Origin: an uncultured Acetatifactor sp.
GTDB taxonomy: Bacteria > Bacillota > Clostridia > Lachnospirales > Lachnospiraceae
NCBI GenBank assembly: GCA_910584235.1
Contig: CAJTZD010000015.1
Span: 31,368 to 84,754 of the forward strand
Direction: 5' to 3'
Length of the DNA: 53,387 nt
Translations under genes and position numbers: made by a program
Shown here: in pieces, positions 1 through 8,590 of the stretch
Numbering within the stretch: position 1 is the first letter of the stretch
Layout of the letters: every line of letters starts with the position of its first letter
Notes under the pieces: generated by a model
What the model was told of the DNA's origin: nothing
What the model saw: the letters and a program-made list of their open reading frames with translations, nothing else
Databases searched by the model: none

Positions 1-335
1 CGAGAGGAAATTTCATGAGAGCACTATCGAATGAAAATTCCTCTCAGACAGGTGCGGCGAAGGGACTTTGCCTTTAGTGCCATCGCGCTGCGATTTGATA
101 AGCAAAGTCGCGAAGGTGCACGAGAGGAAATTTCATGAGAGCACTATCGAATGAAAATTCCTCTCAGACAGGTGCAGCGAAGGGACTTTGCCTTTAGTGC
201 CATCGCGCAGCGATTTGATAAGCAAAGTCGCGAAGGTGCACGAGAGGAAATTTCATGAGAGCACTATCGAATGAAAATTCCTCTCAGACAGGTGCGCCGA
301 AGGGACTTTGCCTTTAGTGCCATCGCGCAGCGATT
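1..335. repeat. 120-bp tandem repeat array with hairpins (2 full copies plus truncated third)
   Basis: Copies begin at 1, 121 and 241 and are almost identical. The third diverges after about 335, where the VWA gene's ribosome site begins. Each unit holds a 15-bp stem with one A·A mismatch (2-16 with 31-45 in copy 1), a GACTTTGC/GCAAAGTC stem (64-71 with 102-109) and, inside that, an ATCGC/GCGAT stem (82-86 with 90-94). The visible differences fall outside the paired arms: the small loop reads GCT in copy 1 and GCA in copies 2 and 3, and the junction before GAAGGGAC varies. The array may continue upstream of the window. No protein-coding role is evident. Confidence 0.9.
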
Positions 336-352
336 TTAATAAGGAGAAAGAT

Positions 353-1486
353 ATGGCAGACGAGCAGGAGATTTTGAACCGCTGGAGGCTGGTGCTGGGG
401 AAATATGCGTCAGGGCAGATTTCCTTTTCCTCCGGGGCAGTAAACTTAAACTATATGGACATGGAAAACGTGCTGGACTATCTGTATTCCAGGGAGTATG
501 GGGAAGAACAGGAAATCCGAAAAGACCGCATGGGCGGCAGCGAGGGCTCCCAGCTTACAGTGCCTGACTGGCTGCATGAGATCAAGCGGCTTTTCCCCAA
601 GCGGACGGTGGAGGTTTTGGAGCGCCATGCCCTAGAGAAATACAACATGACGGAGCTGCTCACGGACCCGGAAGTGTTGCGCAAGCTGGAGCCCAACAAG
701 GAGCTGCTGAAGACAATTCTGGAACTGAAGCACATGATGAAAGGCGAGGTGCTGTCCCTGGCAAGGGAGATCGTGCGAAAGGTGGCGGAGGAGATCGCAA
801 GGAAGCTGGAGCAGGAGGTGCGGGTGTCCTTTTTCGGCCAGATCAACCGAAATGCCAGCAGCCCGGTGAAATCCGCCCGGAACCTGGACATGAAAAAGAC
901 CATCCGCATGAACCTGAAGAATTACGACAGCCAGCGGCAGCAGATCGTGCTGAAAAACGTGTATTTTAATTCCCGGATGAAGAAATACAATCAGTGGCGG
1001 GTGGTGATCTGCGTGGACGAAAGCGGCTCTATGCTGGATTCCGTCATCCACAGCGCCATCATGGCGGGGATCTTCGCAAAGCTTCCCATGCTGGACACCA
1101 AGCTGGTGATCTTTGACACCAATGTGGTGGATTTAAGCGGCTATGTGGAGGATCCGGTGGAGACGCTGATGAGCGTGCAGTTAGGCGGCGGCACCAATAT
1201 CGCCGGGGCCTTAAGCTACTGCGAGGGGCTCATCGACTTCCCGTTCCGGACCATGGTGGTGCTTGTGACGGACCTGTACGAGGGCGGCGGGTACCAAAGA
1301 CTCTACAGTACGTCCAAGGGCATCATCGAGAGCGGGGCGAAGCTGGTGGTGCTCACGGCCCTGGACATGGATGCCAACCCCAACTACGACCGGAACGCCG
1401 CCCAGACCCTCTCGGACATGGGGGCGTTCGTGGGCGCCATGACGCCGGAAGAACTGGCGGGGTGGATTGGGAAGATGATTGCGTGA
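353..1486 (+). CDS. VWA domain-containing (CoxE-like) protein
   Basis: This 377-residue protein has a charged helical N-terminal half and a C-terminal von Willebrand A domain. The MIDAS metal site is visible as D-E-S-G-S at residues 222-226, with the later GGGTN and VTDLYEG segments supplying the Thr and Asp ligands. VWA proteins of this type usually work with MoxR-type AAA+ ATPases in metal-dependent protein assembly or remodelling. The ATG at 353 is chosen because AAGGAG (341-346) lies just upstream; a longer frame from 308 would read through the repeat array. The SWIM and DUF4132 genes at 6073-12328 are the partners expected of this gene class, which suggests the three belong together and the intervening cassette is an insertion. 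A MoxR gene, if present, would lie upstream of the window. The cellular function is unknown. Confidence 0.85.
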   Translation: MADEQEILNRWRLVLGKYASGQISFSSGAVNLNYMDMENVLDYLYSREYGEEQEIRKDRMGGSEGSQLTVPDWLHEIKRLFPKRTVEVLERHALEKYNMTELLTDPEVLRKLEPNKELLKTILELKHMMKGEVLSLAREIVRKVAEEIARKLEQEVRVSFFGQINRNASSPVKSARNLDMKKTIRMNLKNYDSQRQQIVLKNVYFNSRMKKYNQWRVVICVDESGSMLDSVIHSAIMAGIFAKLPMLDTKLVIFDTNVVDLSGYVEDPVETLMSVQLGGGTNIAGALSYCEGLIDFPFRTMVVLVTDLYEGGGYQRLYSTSKGIIESGAKLVVLTALDMDANPNYDRNAAQTLSDMGAFVGAMTPEELAGWIGKMIA

Positions 1487-1495
1487 GGGCGTGGA

Positions 1496-1666
1496 CAGAA
1501 CCTGGCCCAGATGGCGCTGGCATGGATTCTCAGAGACGGCCACATCACCAGCGTCCTCATCGGCGCGTCAAAGTCCTCCCGGATATTGGACAATACGGGC
1601 ATGCTTTCCAACCTGAAATTCGACCAGACCCAGAGGGAGCGGATTGACCGGATTTTGGGAGAGTGA
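1496..1666 (+). pseudogene. C-terminal remnant of an aldo/keto reductase gene
   Basis: The frame from 1496 reads as the last 56 residues of an aldo/keto reductase of the YghZ type: Q-N-L-A-Q-M-A-L-A-W-I-L-R-D, then SVLIGASKSSRI, then a terminal R-I-L-G-E followed by TGA. The SVLIGAS segment matches the cofactor-binding C-terminal motif of the family. There is no start codon or N-terminal part, and the fragment begins 10 bp after the VWA stop codon. It is therefore a scrap left by a deletion or insertion that fused two loci here. Confidence 0.8.
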
Positions 1667-1721
1667 GGCGCAGTGCCCAAACTGCCGGAAAAAGGTTTTA
1701 TGTGAACATAGTGATAAAAGC

Positions 1722-1798
1722 TGAAATATGCTCTAAATGACTTCTTAATCACGAGATTTTCTTATGGTTAGTGAAGAACTCATTTAGAGCATATTTCA
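1722..1798. repeat. 19-bp perfect inverted repeat with 39-nt spacer
   Basis: The arm at 1722-1740 (TGAAATATGCTCTAAATGA) is the exact reverse complement of 1780-1798, and the inner flanks can extend the pairing imperfectly. It sits between the aldo/keto reductase scrap and the sigma-factor operon, so it could be a terminator-like hairpin or the end structure of a small mobile repeat. No U-tract follows on the plus strand. Confidence 0.7.
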
Positions 1799-1882
1799 TC
1801 TAAGGAGACAGACGCTAAAATATTTCAAAAACCTTGTAAGATTTCTTGAAATGCGAAGTCTTATAAGGGAGGAGGTGAGAAA

Positions 1883-2383
1883 GTGGCTGGTTCCAAAGAA
1901 GAATTTGAGAAAATTTATAGAAGATACTTTAATGATGTATTTCTCTTTCTTAAAAAGCTGACAAAAGACGAAGGTCTGGCGGAGGAGATCACAAGCGAAA
2001 CATTCTTCAAAGCAATGCGCTCAATAGATGCTTTTCGCGGTGATACAGACATTCGTGTTTGGCTTTGTCAAATTGCAAAAAACTGTTACTTTTCTCACTT
2101 GAAAAAGCAGCAGGGGCTTGTAGATATTGATAATATTGAATTTACAGATAACATAGACACCATTGAGGAACAGATAATAAACCGAAGCGATGCCATGCGA
2201 ATACATCTGCTGCTGCACAATTTAGCCGAACCATATAAGGAAGTTTTTATGCTGCGGGTTTTTGGAGAATTGAGTTTCAAACAAATCGCAAAAATTTTCC
2301 AAAAGACAGATAACTGGGCCTGTGTCACTTATCACCGGGCAAGAAATAAAATACTGGAACAACTGGAGGCTAACAATGAGTGA
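1883..2383 (+). CDS. ECF-type RNA polymerase sigma factor
   Basis: This 166-residue sigma-70 family protein has region 2 at about residues 5-75 (YRRYFNDVFLFLKKLTKDEGLAEEI and DAFRGDTDIRVWL) and region 4 near the C-terminus (MLRVFGELSFKQIAKIFQ, then WACVTYHRARNKI). The length suits a group IV (extracytoplasmic function) factor. It starts with GTG at 1883, preceded by GGGAGGAGG. Its stop overlaps the ATG of the next gene, a zinc-finger anti-sigma factor, so the two are translationally coupled. It probably directs transcription of this membrane-protein/ABC cassette in response to an envelope signal. The cassette is clearly more AT-rich than its neighbours, which fits horizontal acquisition. Confidence 0.9.
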   Translation: MAGSKEEFEKIYRRYFNDVFLFLKKLTKDEGLAEEITSETFFKAMRSIDAFRGDTDIRVWLCQIAKNCYFSHLKKQQGLVDIDNIEFTDNIDTIEEQIINRSDAMRIHLLLHNLAEPYKEVFMLRVFGELSFKQIAKIFQKTDNWACVTYHRARNKILEQLEANNE

Positions 2384-3284
2384 TAGATGCAATTTAATCA
2401 AAGACATACTTCCGCTTTATGTAGAAGATATGGTAAGTACGGATACAAGAGAATTTGTCAGTGAACATCTTGAGCATTGCGCGGAGTGCAGTGCGGAGTT
2501 TGAGCGTATGCGGAAAACCGAGAATTTCATCCCTGATGCTGGCCATGATACTGATATTGTGCCGTTAAAAAGAGTAAAGCGGGACTTATTTATCAAACGC
2601 TTGCAGACTATTTGTTTCACGGGGAGCCTGGCCTGTGCCATTGTGACGATTATTTTTGGGATTTTAACATTACCTAAATTTTTCCCCTATTCCGATAACC
2701 TGCTCCATGTGATTGATGGCCCTGATGGGAACATTGTCATCACCTTTGATAGCGAGGTGACAGGGTATAGCTGTGACGAAGTGTTTGACAATGAAACAGA
2801 AACGGTAATTTATCGCATAAATGCCTGGACTACCACTTGGGATTTACATCTGTCTAATCGCGGAAAACAAAATATGGTAATACCTTTTGACCGTGAAACT
2901 GAAATTCAGATTTTCTATGCTCAAAATGATGGATCCGAGGATGTACTGATTTATGGGTCAAATCAAAGCGCGGAAGAAAACGGCGTAACCCTGCCAAGAC
3001 TGATCCTAATGCCGTATTTCCTATTGGCTTTTCTTGCCCTTGTTGTCCTTGCAATTCTGCGAGTGCTATTAAGAAATAAGCAGGCAATTATTGTGTGGAT
3101 TGACAGAGCTATACCATTCCCAATTTCCTATATGGCAGCGCAGCTTTGCACAAGAGGGTTTAGCTTCACGACATATTCATCGCATCGGGATTTTTGTATT
3201 ATCATCCTGGTTGCTATGCTGCTTTATTTCGCAATACTGACGGGAAAATCTCTTAAAGCAAGGCTGAACACTTTGCGGGGATAG
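2376..3284 (+). CDS. Anti-sigma factor with zinc-finger (zf-HC2) and membrane segments
   Basis: This 302-residue protein starts at the ATG overlapping the sigma gene's stop. The N-terminus carries an H-x3-C-x2-C zinc-binding motif (H31, C35, C38), the hallmark of ZAS-type anti-sigma domains that sequester ECF sigma factors. One hydrophobic helix follows (about residues 73-95), then an extracytoplasmic region of about 120 residues rich in Asp and Glu, then further hydrophobic helices near the C-terminus. The layout suits a membrane sensor that holds the upstream sigma factor until a surface signal arrives. The nature of that signal cannot be read from the sequence. Confidence 0.85.
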   Translation: MSDRCNLIKDILPLYVEDMVSTDTREFVSEHLEHCAECSAEFERMRKTENFIPDAGHDTDIVPLKRVKRDLFIKRLQTICFTGSLACAIVTIIFGILTLPKFFPYSDNLLHVIDGPDGNIVITFDSEVTGYSCDEVFDNETETVIYRINAWTTTWDLHLSNRGKQNMVIPFDRETEIQIFYAQNDGSEDVLIYGSNQSAEENGVTLPRLILMPYFLLAFLALVVLAILRVLLRNKQAIIVWIDRAIPFPISYMAAQLCTRGFSFTTYSSHRDFCIIILVAMLLYFAILTGKSLKARLNTLRG

Positions 3285-3294
3285 AGGGATAGGC

Positions 3295-3741
3295 ATGAAA
3301 AAATCTCTGTTTAGACTAACGGATATGTTAGAGCTGAGTATTGTATATATTTTTTGCTTTTCTCTTAATTTGCTTATGGAGTATGCAAAGACTTTGGATT
3401 TGGATGCCTATATTCTAAAGGCTTTTTTGAAAAATTTTATTGATTACCAGCCCTTGATTGTTTCGTTGTTTACGTTCATTGTGATAGTGTTCCATTATCA
3501 AATGCTGGAGAGAAAGAAGGCAGAAATATTTTGCAGAATACTTGTGGGCGGTACTGCGTTTGGCATTACCATTCGCTATGTGCTGGACTGCCTCACGGTA
3601 CTGATTTCCGTTTATCTTCTATCGGCTTTGGTAAATTTCCGTTTTGGGTTCAACTTAGCCGACAATTTTTATTTAATCCTTATTTTTGTCACATATATAC
3701 TAATCAGCGCAGGGCGGGTACGGAAATATGAAAATATTTAA
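3295..3741 (+). CDS. Small polytopic membrane protein (DUF3021-like size and layout)
   Basis: This 148-residue protein is almost entirely hydrophobic and has about four membrane helices. Size and topology recall the DUF3021 membrane proteins often found beside regulators and ABC transporters, but no diagnostic motif could be confirmed. It begins 10 bp after the anti-sigma gene and overlaps the start of the permease gene, so it belongs to the same transcript. Confidence 0.65.
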   Translation: MKKSLFRLTDMLELSIVYIFCFSLNLLMEYAKTLDLDAYILKAFLKNFIDYQPLIVSLFTFIVIVFHYQMLERKKAEIFCRILVGGTAFGITIRYVLDCLTVLISVYLLSALVNFRFGFNLADNFYLILIFVTYILISAGRVRKYENI

Positions 3742-4945
3742 GTTCATGGTTTCAAAAATATTTTTGAGAAAAGCAATACTTGGTATCGGTATCATGCTGT
3801 TGCTTCTCATGGCGAATTACATAACCTTTACTGCTGCTCGTTCCGTTTTGTCAACATTTCAAGGGTATCAGGAGACAAAATATGTAAACCAAGAGGGGGT
3901 TTATATCGCTAACTTAGACCCGGATAGTCATATTGATATGAGTATAGTTGACGAAAACGGAACACAAGCAGTATATGACCATTTGAACAGCAACTTTAAG
4001 TATGCTTTTTATACAGACGGGTTTATGGTATCTGTTCCCAACAGTGATGACATGGAAATCTCATTGGGCTATCTGAACGAGCAGTATTATAAATTAAATG
4101 AATTTGAACTGTCGCAAGGGACGGATTTGGACTTTGATTACCAATTAGACGGGGAAATCCCTGTTTTAATAGGAAAAGGGTTAAGCAAAACATATCCCGT
4201 TGGAGCAACAATAGAAATGGAGGAATCTGTTCTTGGGCGGCCTTTGACGCTAAAGGTTCAGGGCGTGTTGAAGCAAAATGCTTACCATGCCAACTATTAT
4301 GCCCTCAATTCCAAGACATACTACAATTTCTCAATCATTTTTCCGGTGAATGAGAAATTTATAGATCGCGCCAGCATGGACATTCAATTTAATGGCCTTA
4401 TGGATATTATACTTCTGGACACCTCGGAAGAAGAAATAGCGAGTTTGAGTGAAGTTATCAAAGACAATTTGGGTTTAAGCTTTAATTTCTTCAGCCAAAA
4501 GGAAAATTACGACTATTTCAACGAATACTATCTTCATTCACTAAAAATTATATTCATAACAACCTTTATTCTGCTGATCGTCATAACTTGTCTTTCTGTT
4601 TGGAACGCATTGGTTAGTGTTCGCTTAATGCTGAAAGATTTTACGATCAATCTGTTGGTTGGATTAAGCTGCTCAAAGCTGAAAAGAATTTTTTATGGTT
4701 ACTTTGGGATGCTCTCCTTTGTGAATGTAGCACTGATTGCCACATTCACCGCTTTTAACCGATACGGGTGCTGGTTAAGGAAAGACGCTACCTTTGCCAC
4801 TTACGGATTGTTTGGTTTGATAGGAATGGACTGGCTGGCTTTGCTGCTGGTTGCCGTTTCTGATATGATTATCGGAATAATTATTGTCGAAAATATGTTG
4901 CGGAAAATCAAAAAGGTTCCAATCTCCTTGGGGGTATTGCAATGA
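3728..4945 (+). CDS. ABC transporter permease (MacB/FtsX-like)
   Basis: This 405-residue protein has an N-terminal membrane helix (about residues 12-35), a large extracytoplasmic domain of some 240 residues, then three C-terminal helices starting with SLKIIFITTFILLIVITCLSV. This one-plus-three helix layout with an external domain is that of MacB/FtsX-type permeases, which drive mechanical transmembrane work or export of peptides and antibiotics. It overlaps both neighbouring genes by a few bases, and the ATPase follows directly, so the two should form the transporter. The substrate is unknown; envelope-stress defence is the usual setting when such a pair is tied to an ECF sigma factor. Confidence 0.75.
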   Translation: MKIFKFMVSKIFLRKAILGIGIMLLLLMANYITFTAARSVLSTFQGYQETKYVNQEGVYIANLDPDSHIDMSIVDENGTQAVYDHLNSNFKYAFYTDGFMVSVPNSDDMEISLGYLNEQYYKLNEFELSQGTDLDFDYQLDGEIPVLIGKGLSKTYPVGATIEMEESVLGRPLTLKVQGVLKQNAYHANYYALNSKTYYNFSIIFPVNEKFIDRASMDIQFNGLMDIILLDTSEEEIASLSEVIKDNLGLSFNFFSQKENYDYFNEYYLHSLKIIFITTFILLIVITCLSVWNALVSVRLMLKDFTINLLVGLSCSKLKRIFYGYFGMLSFVNVALIATFTAFNRYGCWLRKDATFATYGLFGLIGMDWLALLLVAVSDMIIGIIIVENMLRKIKKVPISLGVLQ

Positions 4946-5613
4946 AGAAGATTATTGATCTAAGCGTTAAGGAAAAAATCTACAGGAGCAAAAAGACGCA
5001 GATTTCAATATTAAATGATTTCAGGCTTGAAGCCGCCGCCGGTGAAAAAATTGCCGTTGTGGGCGAATCGGGAGCAGGAAAAAGTTCCTTGCTCAATATT
5101 ATTGGGCTGCTTGATAGAAATTATAACGGTGAATATACGCTTTTCGGTTCGCCGACAGAACAGTTGCATACAAGCCGGTTAGCGCAATGGCGAAATCAAC
5201 GGATTGGTTTTGTTCTCCAAGAGTCGGCACTCATTAACTCTTTGACGATTGAAGATAATATCAAACTGCCGTTTCTTTATGCCAGTCCTGACAAAAAGGG
5301 TGTCGGGGAGATTGCGGATTTCGATACGGTCATCAGCGCAATCGAGATCAAGCACATATTAAAAAAGAAACCACTTGAATGTTCCGGCGGAGAAAAGGCC
5401 AGAGCCGTATTTGCCAGAGGAATTATCATGAAACCTCAAATCATTTTGGCTGATGAACCTACGGCATCTCTGGATGTGGAGAACAGAGAAAGAATTGTAA
5501 CCTTGCTTTTTAACATGAGCAAAGAGTTTAACACCACTATTATTACCGTGACTCATGATTTGGAAATAGCCAATCGTCATGATAGAGTAATCCGTCTTGA
5601 AAGGAGTAAATAA
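4942..5613 (+). CDS. ABC transporter ATP-binding protein (LolD/MacB-type)
   Basis: This 223-residue nucleotide-binding domain has Walker A GESGAGKS (residues 41-48), a Q-loop at VLQES, a signature motif reading CSGGE instead of the usual LSGGQ, Walker B IILADEP, a D-loop SLD and an H-loop at VTHD. Length and motifs place it with the LolD/MacB/FtsE ATPases that pair with permeases like the one encoded just upstream. Its ATG overlaps the permease stop by four bases. The Cys at the first signature position is a mild departure from consensus. Confidence 0.9.
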   Translation: MKKIIDLSVKEKIYRSKKTQISILNDFRLEAAAGEKIAVVGESGAGKSSLLNIIGLLDRNYNGEYTLFGSPTEQLHTSRLAQWRNQRIGFVLQESALINSLTIEDNIKLPFLYASPDKKGVGEIADFDTVISAIEIKHILKKKPLECSGGEKARAVFARGIIMKPQIILADEPTASLDVENRERIVTLLFNMSKEFNTTIITVTHDLEIANRHDRVIRLERSK

Positions 5614-5614
5614 A

Positions 5615-5770
5615 ATGGGATTTTTTGCGATGATTGCGTCAATGCTGCTGGGGATATTGTTTGTAGCAATCGGGATTTCCCGCAGAAAGCAAAAGGGGTG
5701 GCCTATAATCCTTATCGTACTCGGAATCGTGTTGGTTCTCATTGCGGTTTATTTGGGATGGCCTAAATAG
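5615..5770 (+). CDS. Small two-helix membrane protein (51 aa)
   Basis: ATG at 5615 opens a 51-residue frame that begins one base after the ABC ATPase stop, with AAGGAG upstream. It has two hydrophobic helices (about residues 3-20 and 29-46) separated by a basic RRKQK loop, and ends in WPK. The tight spacing suggests it is the last gene of the sigma/ABC operon. It is not a family I can name. Confidence 0.7.
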   Translation: MGFFAMIASMLLGILFVAIGISRRKQKGWPIILIVLGIVLVLIAVYLGWPK

Positions 5771-5855
5771 AAGTCAATGAAAGAAGGAGTGAAAGAGGTT
5801 GTGCTTGCGCAAGTCAAACAACCGAAAGCGGATAGAAGCGCATAGGCAAGGTTAG

Positions 5856-5897
5856 AGAGCGGGGAATCTTAAAAAAGGTTCCCGGCTCTGTTTTTTT
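5856..5897 (+). terminator. Rho-independent terminator of the sigma/ABC operon
   Basis: A GC-rich stem (AGAGC and GGGAA paired with TTCCC and GCTCT, one bulge) is followed by seven T residues at 5891-5897. It ends the cassette before the SWIM gene. The rest of 5771-6072 shows only a possible 22-codon frame (5777-5845) with no recognisable product. Confidence 0.85.
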
Positions 5898-6072
5898 GCC
5901 CTGAAATGTAAATTTTTTGTGAATAGGATTCAATATGTTCTTGATAAGCAGCAACAGGCTTAAACTGTATATCAATTCTTTACATTTGTCGCTTCTTTAC
6001 CCGTTTTTTGACGCAGTGCGGCTTGACATGGGGAAAGACAGGAATTACTATATTTATATAGAGGAGATTCAT

Positions 6073-8550
6073 ATGGATAAGTGGAGACAACGGCTGGCCG
6101 GGATAGATGACGACTATCTCATCGGCATCAGCAATAAAGGAATCGTAAAGCGTGCATATAAGGATAAGGAAGAGACGGCTGCGGAGATTGTCAGTGCGGA
6201 AGAAGAGGCCCGGGTAAAGGTAGGCGAGGAGACGGTGACAGTGCGCTTCCCTCTGGGAGAGAGCAAGTGCACCTGCCCGTCCAGAAGCATCTGCCGCCAT
6301 GTGGTACAGGCCATACTGACCCTGCGGGAAAGCAGCGTCCGGGAAGCAGGGGCCGGGCAGGGGGCTGCTTCCGCTGCGGAGCAGGCAACTGCCGGACGGA
6401 CTGCGGCCGGACGAGAGACTGCCGGAACTGCTGCCGAGGAACAGGCCGGTGCCGATCAGCCCCCTGCGGGGCAGGAGACTGCCGGCGCAGCCGGGGCGGG
6501 CGAAGCGGCGCCTAAGCAGCAGGCCGAAGCCGCCTCAGGCCGGAATACCACAGGAAAGGCGGCAGCGGAACAAAATCCTGTCCCCGGGCAGACAGCCCCG
6601 TCCGGACAAAGCGGTACCCGGAATGGGGAAAGGGAGGGGGCTGCCGCAAACGGGGTGTTCGAAGAAATCAATGCATATCCCCTTGCCAAACTGAAAAAAG
6701 CGCTGGGAAACAAGTATTTTCAGACATTTGTCAGTCAGGCGGCAGCAGGCATCCGTCCCGAGATCCGGTATACCTCCGTGATCACCATGCAGCTGCCGGA
6801 GCCGGGGGTCACGGTAAAACTGCTCTCCCCCCTGGAATATTCCACCTGTACCTGTCATAAAAAGGAATTGTGCAGACATAAGGCCGCGGCCATTCTATGG
6901 TGCCGGCTGGAAGCGGGCGCGGTGACAAAAGAAGAGTTGATAAAAGAAGCATCGGAGGAACCCGCATACGATCTGGATGAGGTCAGGGAGGCGGCCGGAC
7001 AGATGGAGGCCTTTTTGGAGGAGCTGTTTGGCACCGGGCTTTCCCGGGTATCGCCGGAGGCGCCTGACGATCTGGAGCGGCTGGCCATCATTAGCCACAA
7101 TGCGGGGCTGGCCAGGTTCGAGGGATATTTCCGGGCCCTGGCAGACTCCTATGACAGATATCTGAAGCGGAAAGCAGCCTTTCAGACAAAGCACCTCATG
7201 GAGCAGATGGCCGGGCTCTGGCATCGGGTGGAGAGGCTGCGGCAGGCAGAGAATGGGACAGAAGTGGCAGCCCTGGCCGGGGAATTCCGGGCTGACTATC
7301 TCCCCGTAGGAAAGCTGGAGTTGATCGGAATAGCGGCGGAACAGTACAAAAGCCAGACTGGATACGAGGGGGAAACCATTTACTTTCTGGAGGAGACTAC
7401 AAAAAAGTGGTATACCTATACCAATGCGAAGCCCGTGTTTTACGATGGGGCAAAGCGTGGCCGGGAAAGCGGTGCCGCCCTCCAGGGGCCTGCGCCCTGG
7501 GGGCTCCAGATCTCTCTGGAAAAGCTGTTAAAAGTCAGGATCCGCCTGACCGGGGTAAAGTGCGACAGCAGGAACAGGATTTCCTCCAGCCAGGAGACCA
7601 GGGGGGAGATTCTGGGAGACCAGGGCCTTTGCGCATCCGATATCAGAAATTGGTACTACCGGGATTTCGGGAAGCTTTTCCGGGAGAGAATCAGGAAGCC
7701 GGGGAGGGAAGCCTCCGGACAGCCGGGGGATTTGACCTCCCGGGGCCGGGAAGCCCTGAAAGGCGCAGAGCTGGTCTTTGTCCGGCCGGATTCCTGCGCT
7801 AAGGCGGAATTCTCCCAGACAGGCCAGCAGCTGACACTACCCCTCTATGACAGGGCAGGACGCGAATTGCTGGTGGAGGTCACCTATTCCAAGGAAGAGG
7901 CAGGCGCCATCCGGTACCTGGAGCGGATCTCGGAGAAGAAGCTGCCTTGTTTCCTGGGCAAGGTATCCCTGCGGGACGGGAGGCTTCGGATGTACCCGGT
8001 AGATTTACAGGAGATCGAAGAGCCGGAGGACCGGGAGGACCTGCAGGGGCAAGAGAGCTCAGCCGACAGAGGAAGAGCGGAAGGAAGCGATTCGCCGGAT
8101 GGGAAGAGCCTGGTGGATAGTCCCAAATTGTCAGATGGGGAGAATCGGGCAGAACTGCAAAACGGAAAGAACGGCCCGGAGAAAGAGGGTACGCCGGATC
8201 AAAAGGAGATGCTGTCACCTGCTTTGAACTGTCAGACTAAGTATCAGGTCATGGAAGACATTGCGGGAGAGATTTCCCTGTTGATGGAGGATTTGAGTCA
8301 GAGCGGCTTTGATATGGTTCATGACAGCACCTTGAAGGACCTGCGCAATGCGGTGCAACTGACAGAGCAGTACGGCATGAAGCACCTGTCGGGGATGCTG
8401 GAGAGCCTTGCGGAATTAACCGAGGCCGGCCGACATCAAATGGAAAAGCACATCGGGCCTGTAGCCGGACTTTACGCCGATATCATTAAATACATAAATC
8501 TTCTGACGCACAAGATTGCCTATGACCGCGGCGCGGATTACTACGCGTGA
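6073..8550 (+). CDS. SWIM zinc finger family protein
   Basis: This 825-residue protein has two SWIM-type C-x-C-x(n)-C-x-H zinc fingers: C66, C68, C74, H76 and C259, C261, C267, H269. Between them runs a low-complexity Ala/Gly/Glu/Gln linker (about residues 95-200). The remainder is helical, with a charged linker near residues 660-720. SWIM fingers bind DNA or proteins. In this gene class they occur beside DUF4132, MoxR ATPase and VWA genes, forming an uncharacterised bacterial system. The ATG at 6073 is chosen because GAGGAG precedes it; an upstream frame from 5935 lacks such a site. The DUF4132 gene follows 40 bp later. Confidence 0.85.
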   Translation: MDKWRQRLAGIDDDYLIGISNKGIVKRAYKDKEETAAEIVSAEEEARVKVGEETVTVRFPLGESKCTCPSRSICRHVVQAILTLRESSVREAGAGQGAASAAEQATAGRTAAGRETAGTAAEEQAGADQPPAGQETAGAAGAGEAAPKQQAEAASGRNTTGKAAAEQNPVPGQTAPSGQSGTRNGEREGAAANGVFEEINAYPLAKLKKALGNKYFQTFVSQAAAGIRPEIRYTSVITMQLPEPGVTVKLLSPLEYSTCTCHKKELCRHKAAAILWCRLEAGAVTKEELIKEASEEPAYDLDEVREAAGQMEAFLEELFGTGLSRVSPEAPDDLERLAIISHNAGLARFEGYFRALADSYDRYLKRKAAFQTKHLMEQMAGLWHRVERLRQAENGTEVAALAGEFRADYLPVGKLELIGIAAEQYKSQTGYEGETIYFLEETTKKWYTYTNAKPVFYDGAKRGRESGAALQGPAPWGLQISLEKLLKVRIRLTGVKCDSRNRISSSQETRGEILGDQGLCASDIRNWYYRDFGKLFRERIRKPGREASGQPGDLTSRGREALKGAELVFVRPDSCAKAEFSQTGQQLTLPLYDRAGRELLVEVTYSKEEAGAIRYLERISEKKLPCFLGKVSLRDGRLRMYPVDLQEIEEPEDREDLQGQESSADRGRAEGSDSPDGKSLVDSPKLSDGENRAELQNGKNGPEKEGTPDQKEMLSPALNCQTKYQVMEDIAGEISLLMEDLSQSGFDMVHDSTLKDLRNAVQLTEQYGMKHLSGMLESLAELTEAGRHQMEKHIGPVAGLYADIIKYINLLTHKIAYDRGADYYA

Positions 8551-8590
8551 CGGATTGAAGTAAAACATAGAAGACAAGGAGGAACCCACA

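Noticed and set aside
1..335. CRISPR array
   Set aside because: The whole 120-bp unit is repeated with no unique spacers, and no cas genes are nearby.
5777..5845. 22-codon peptide frame after the sigma/ABC operon
   Set aside because: There is a plausible AAGGAG nearby, but it is very short, has no known homologue I can name and lies just before a terminator.
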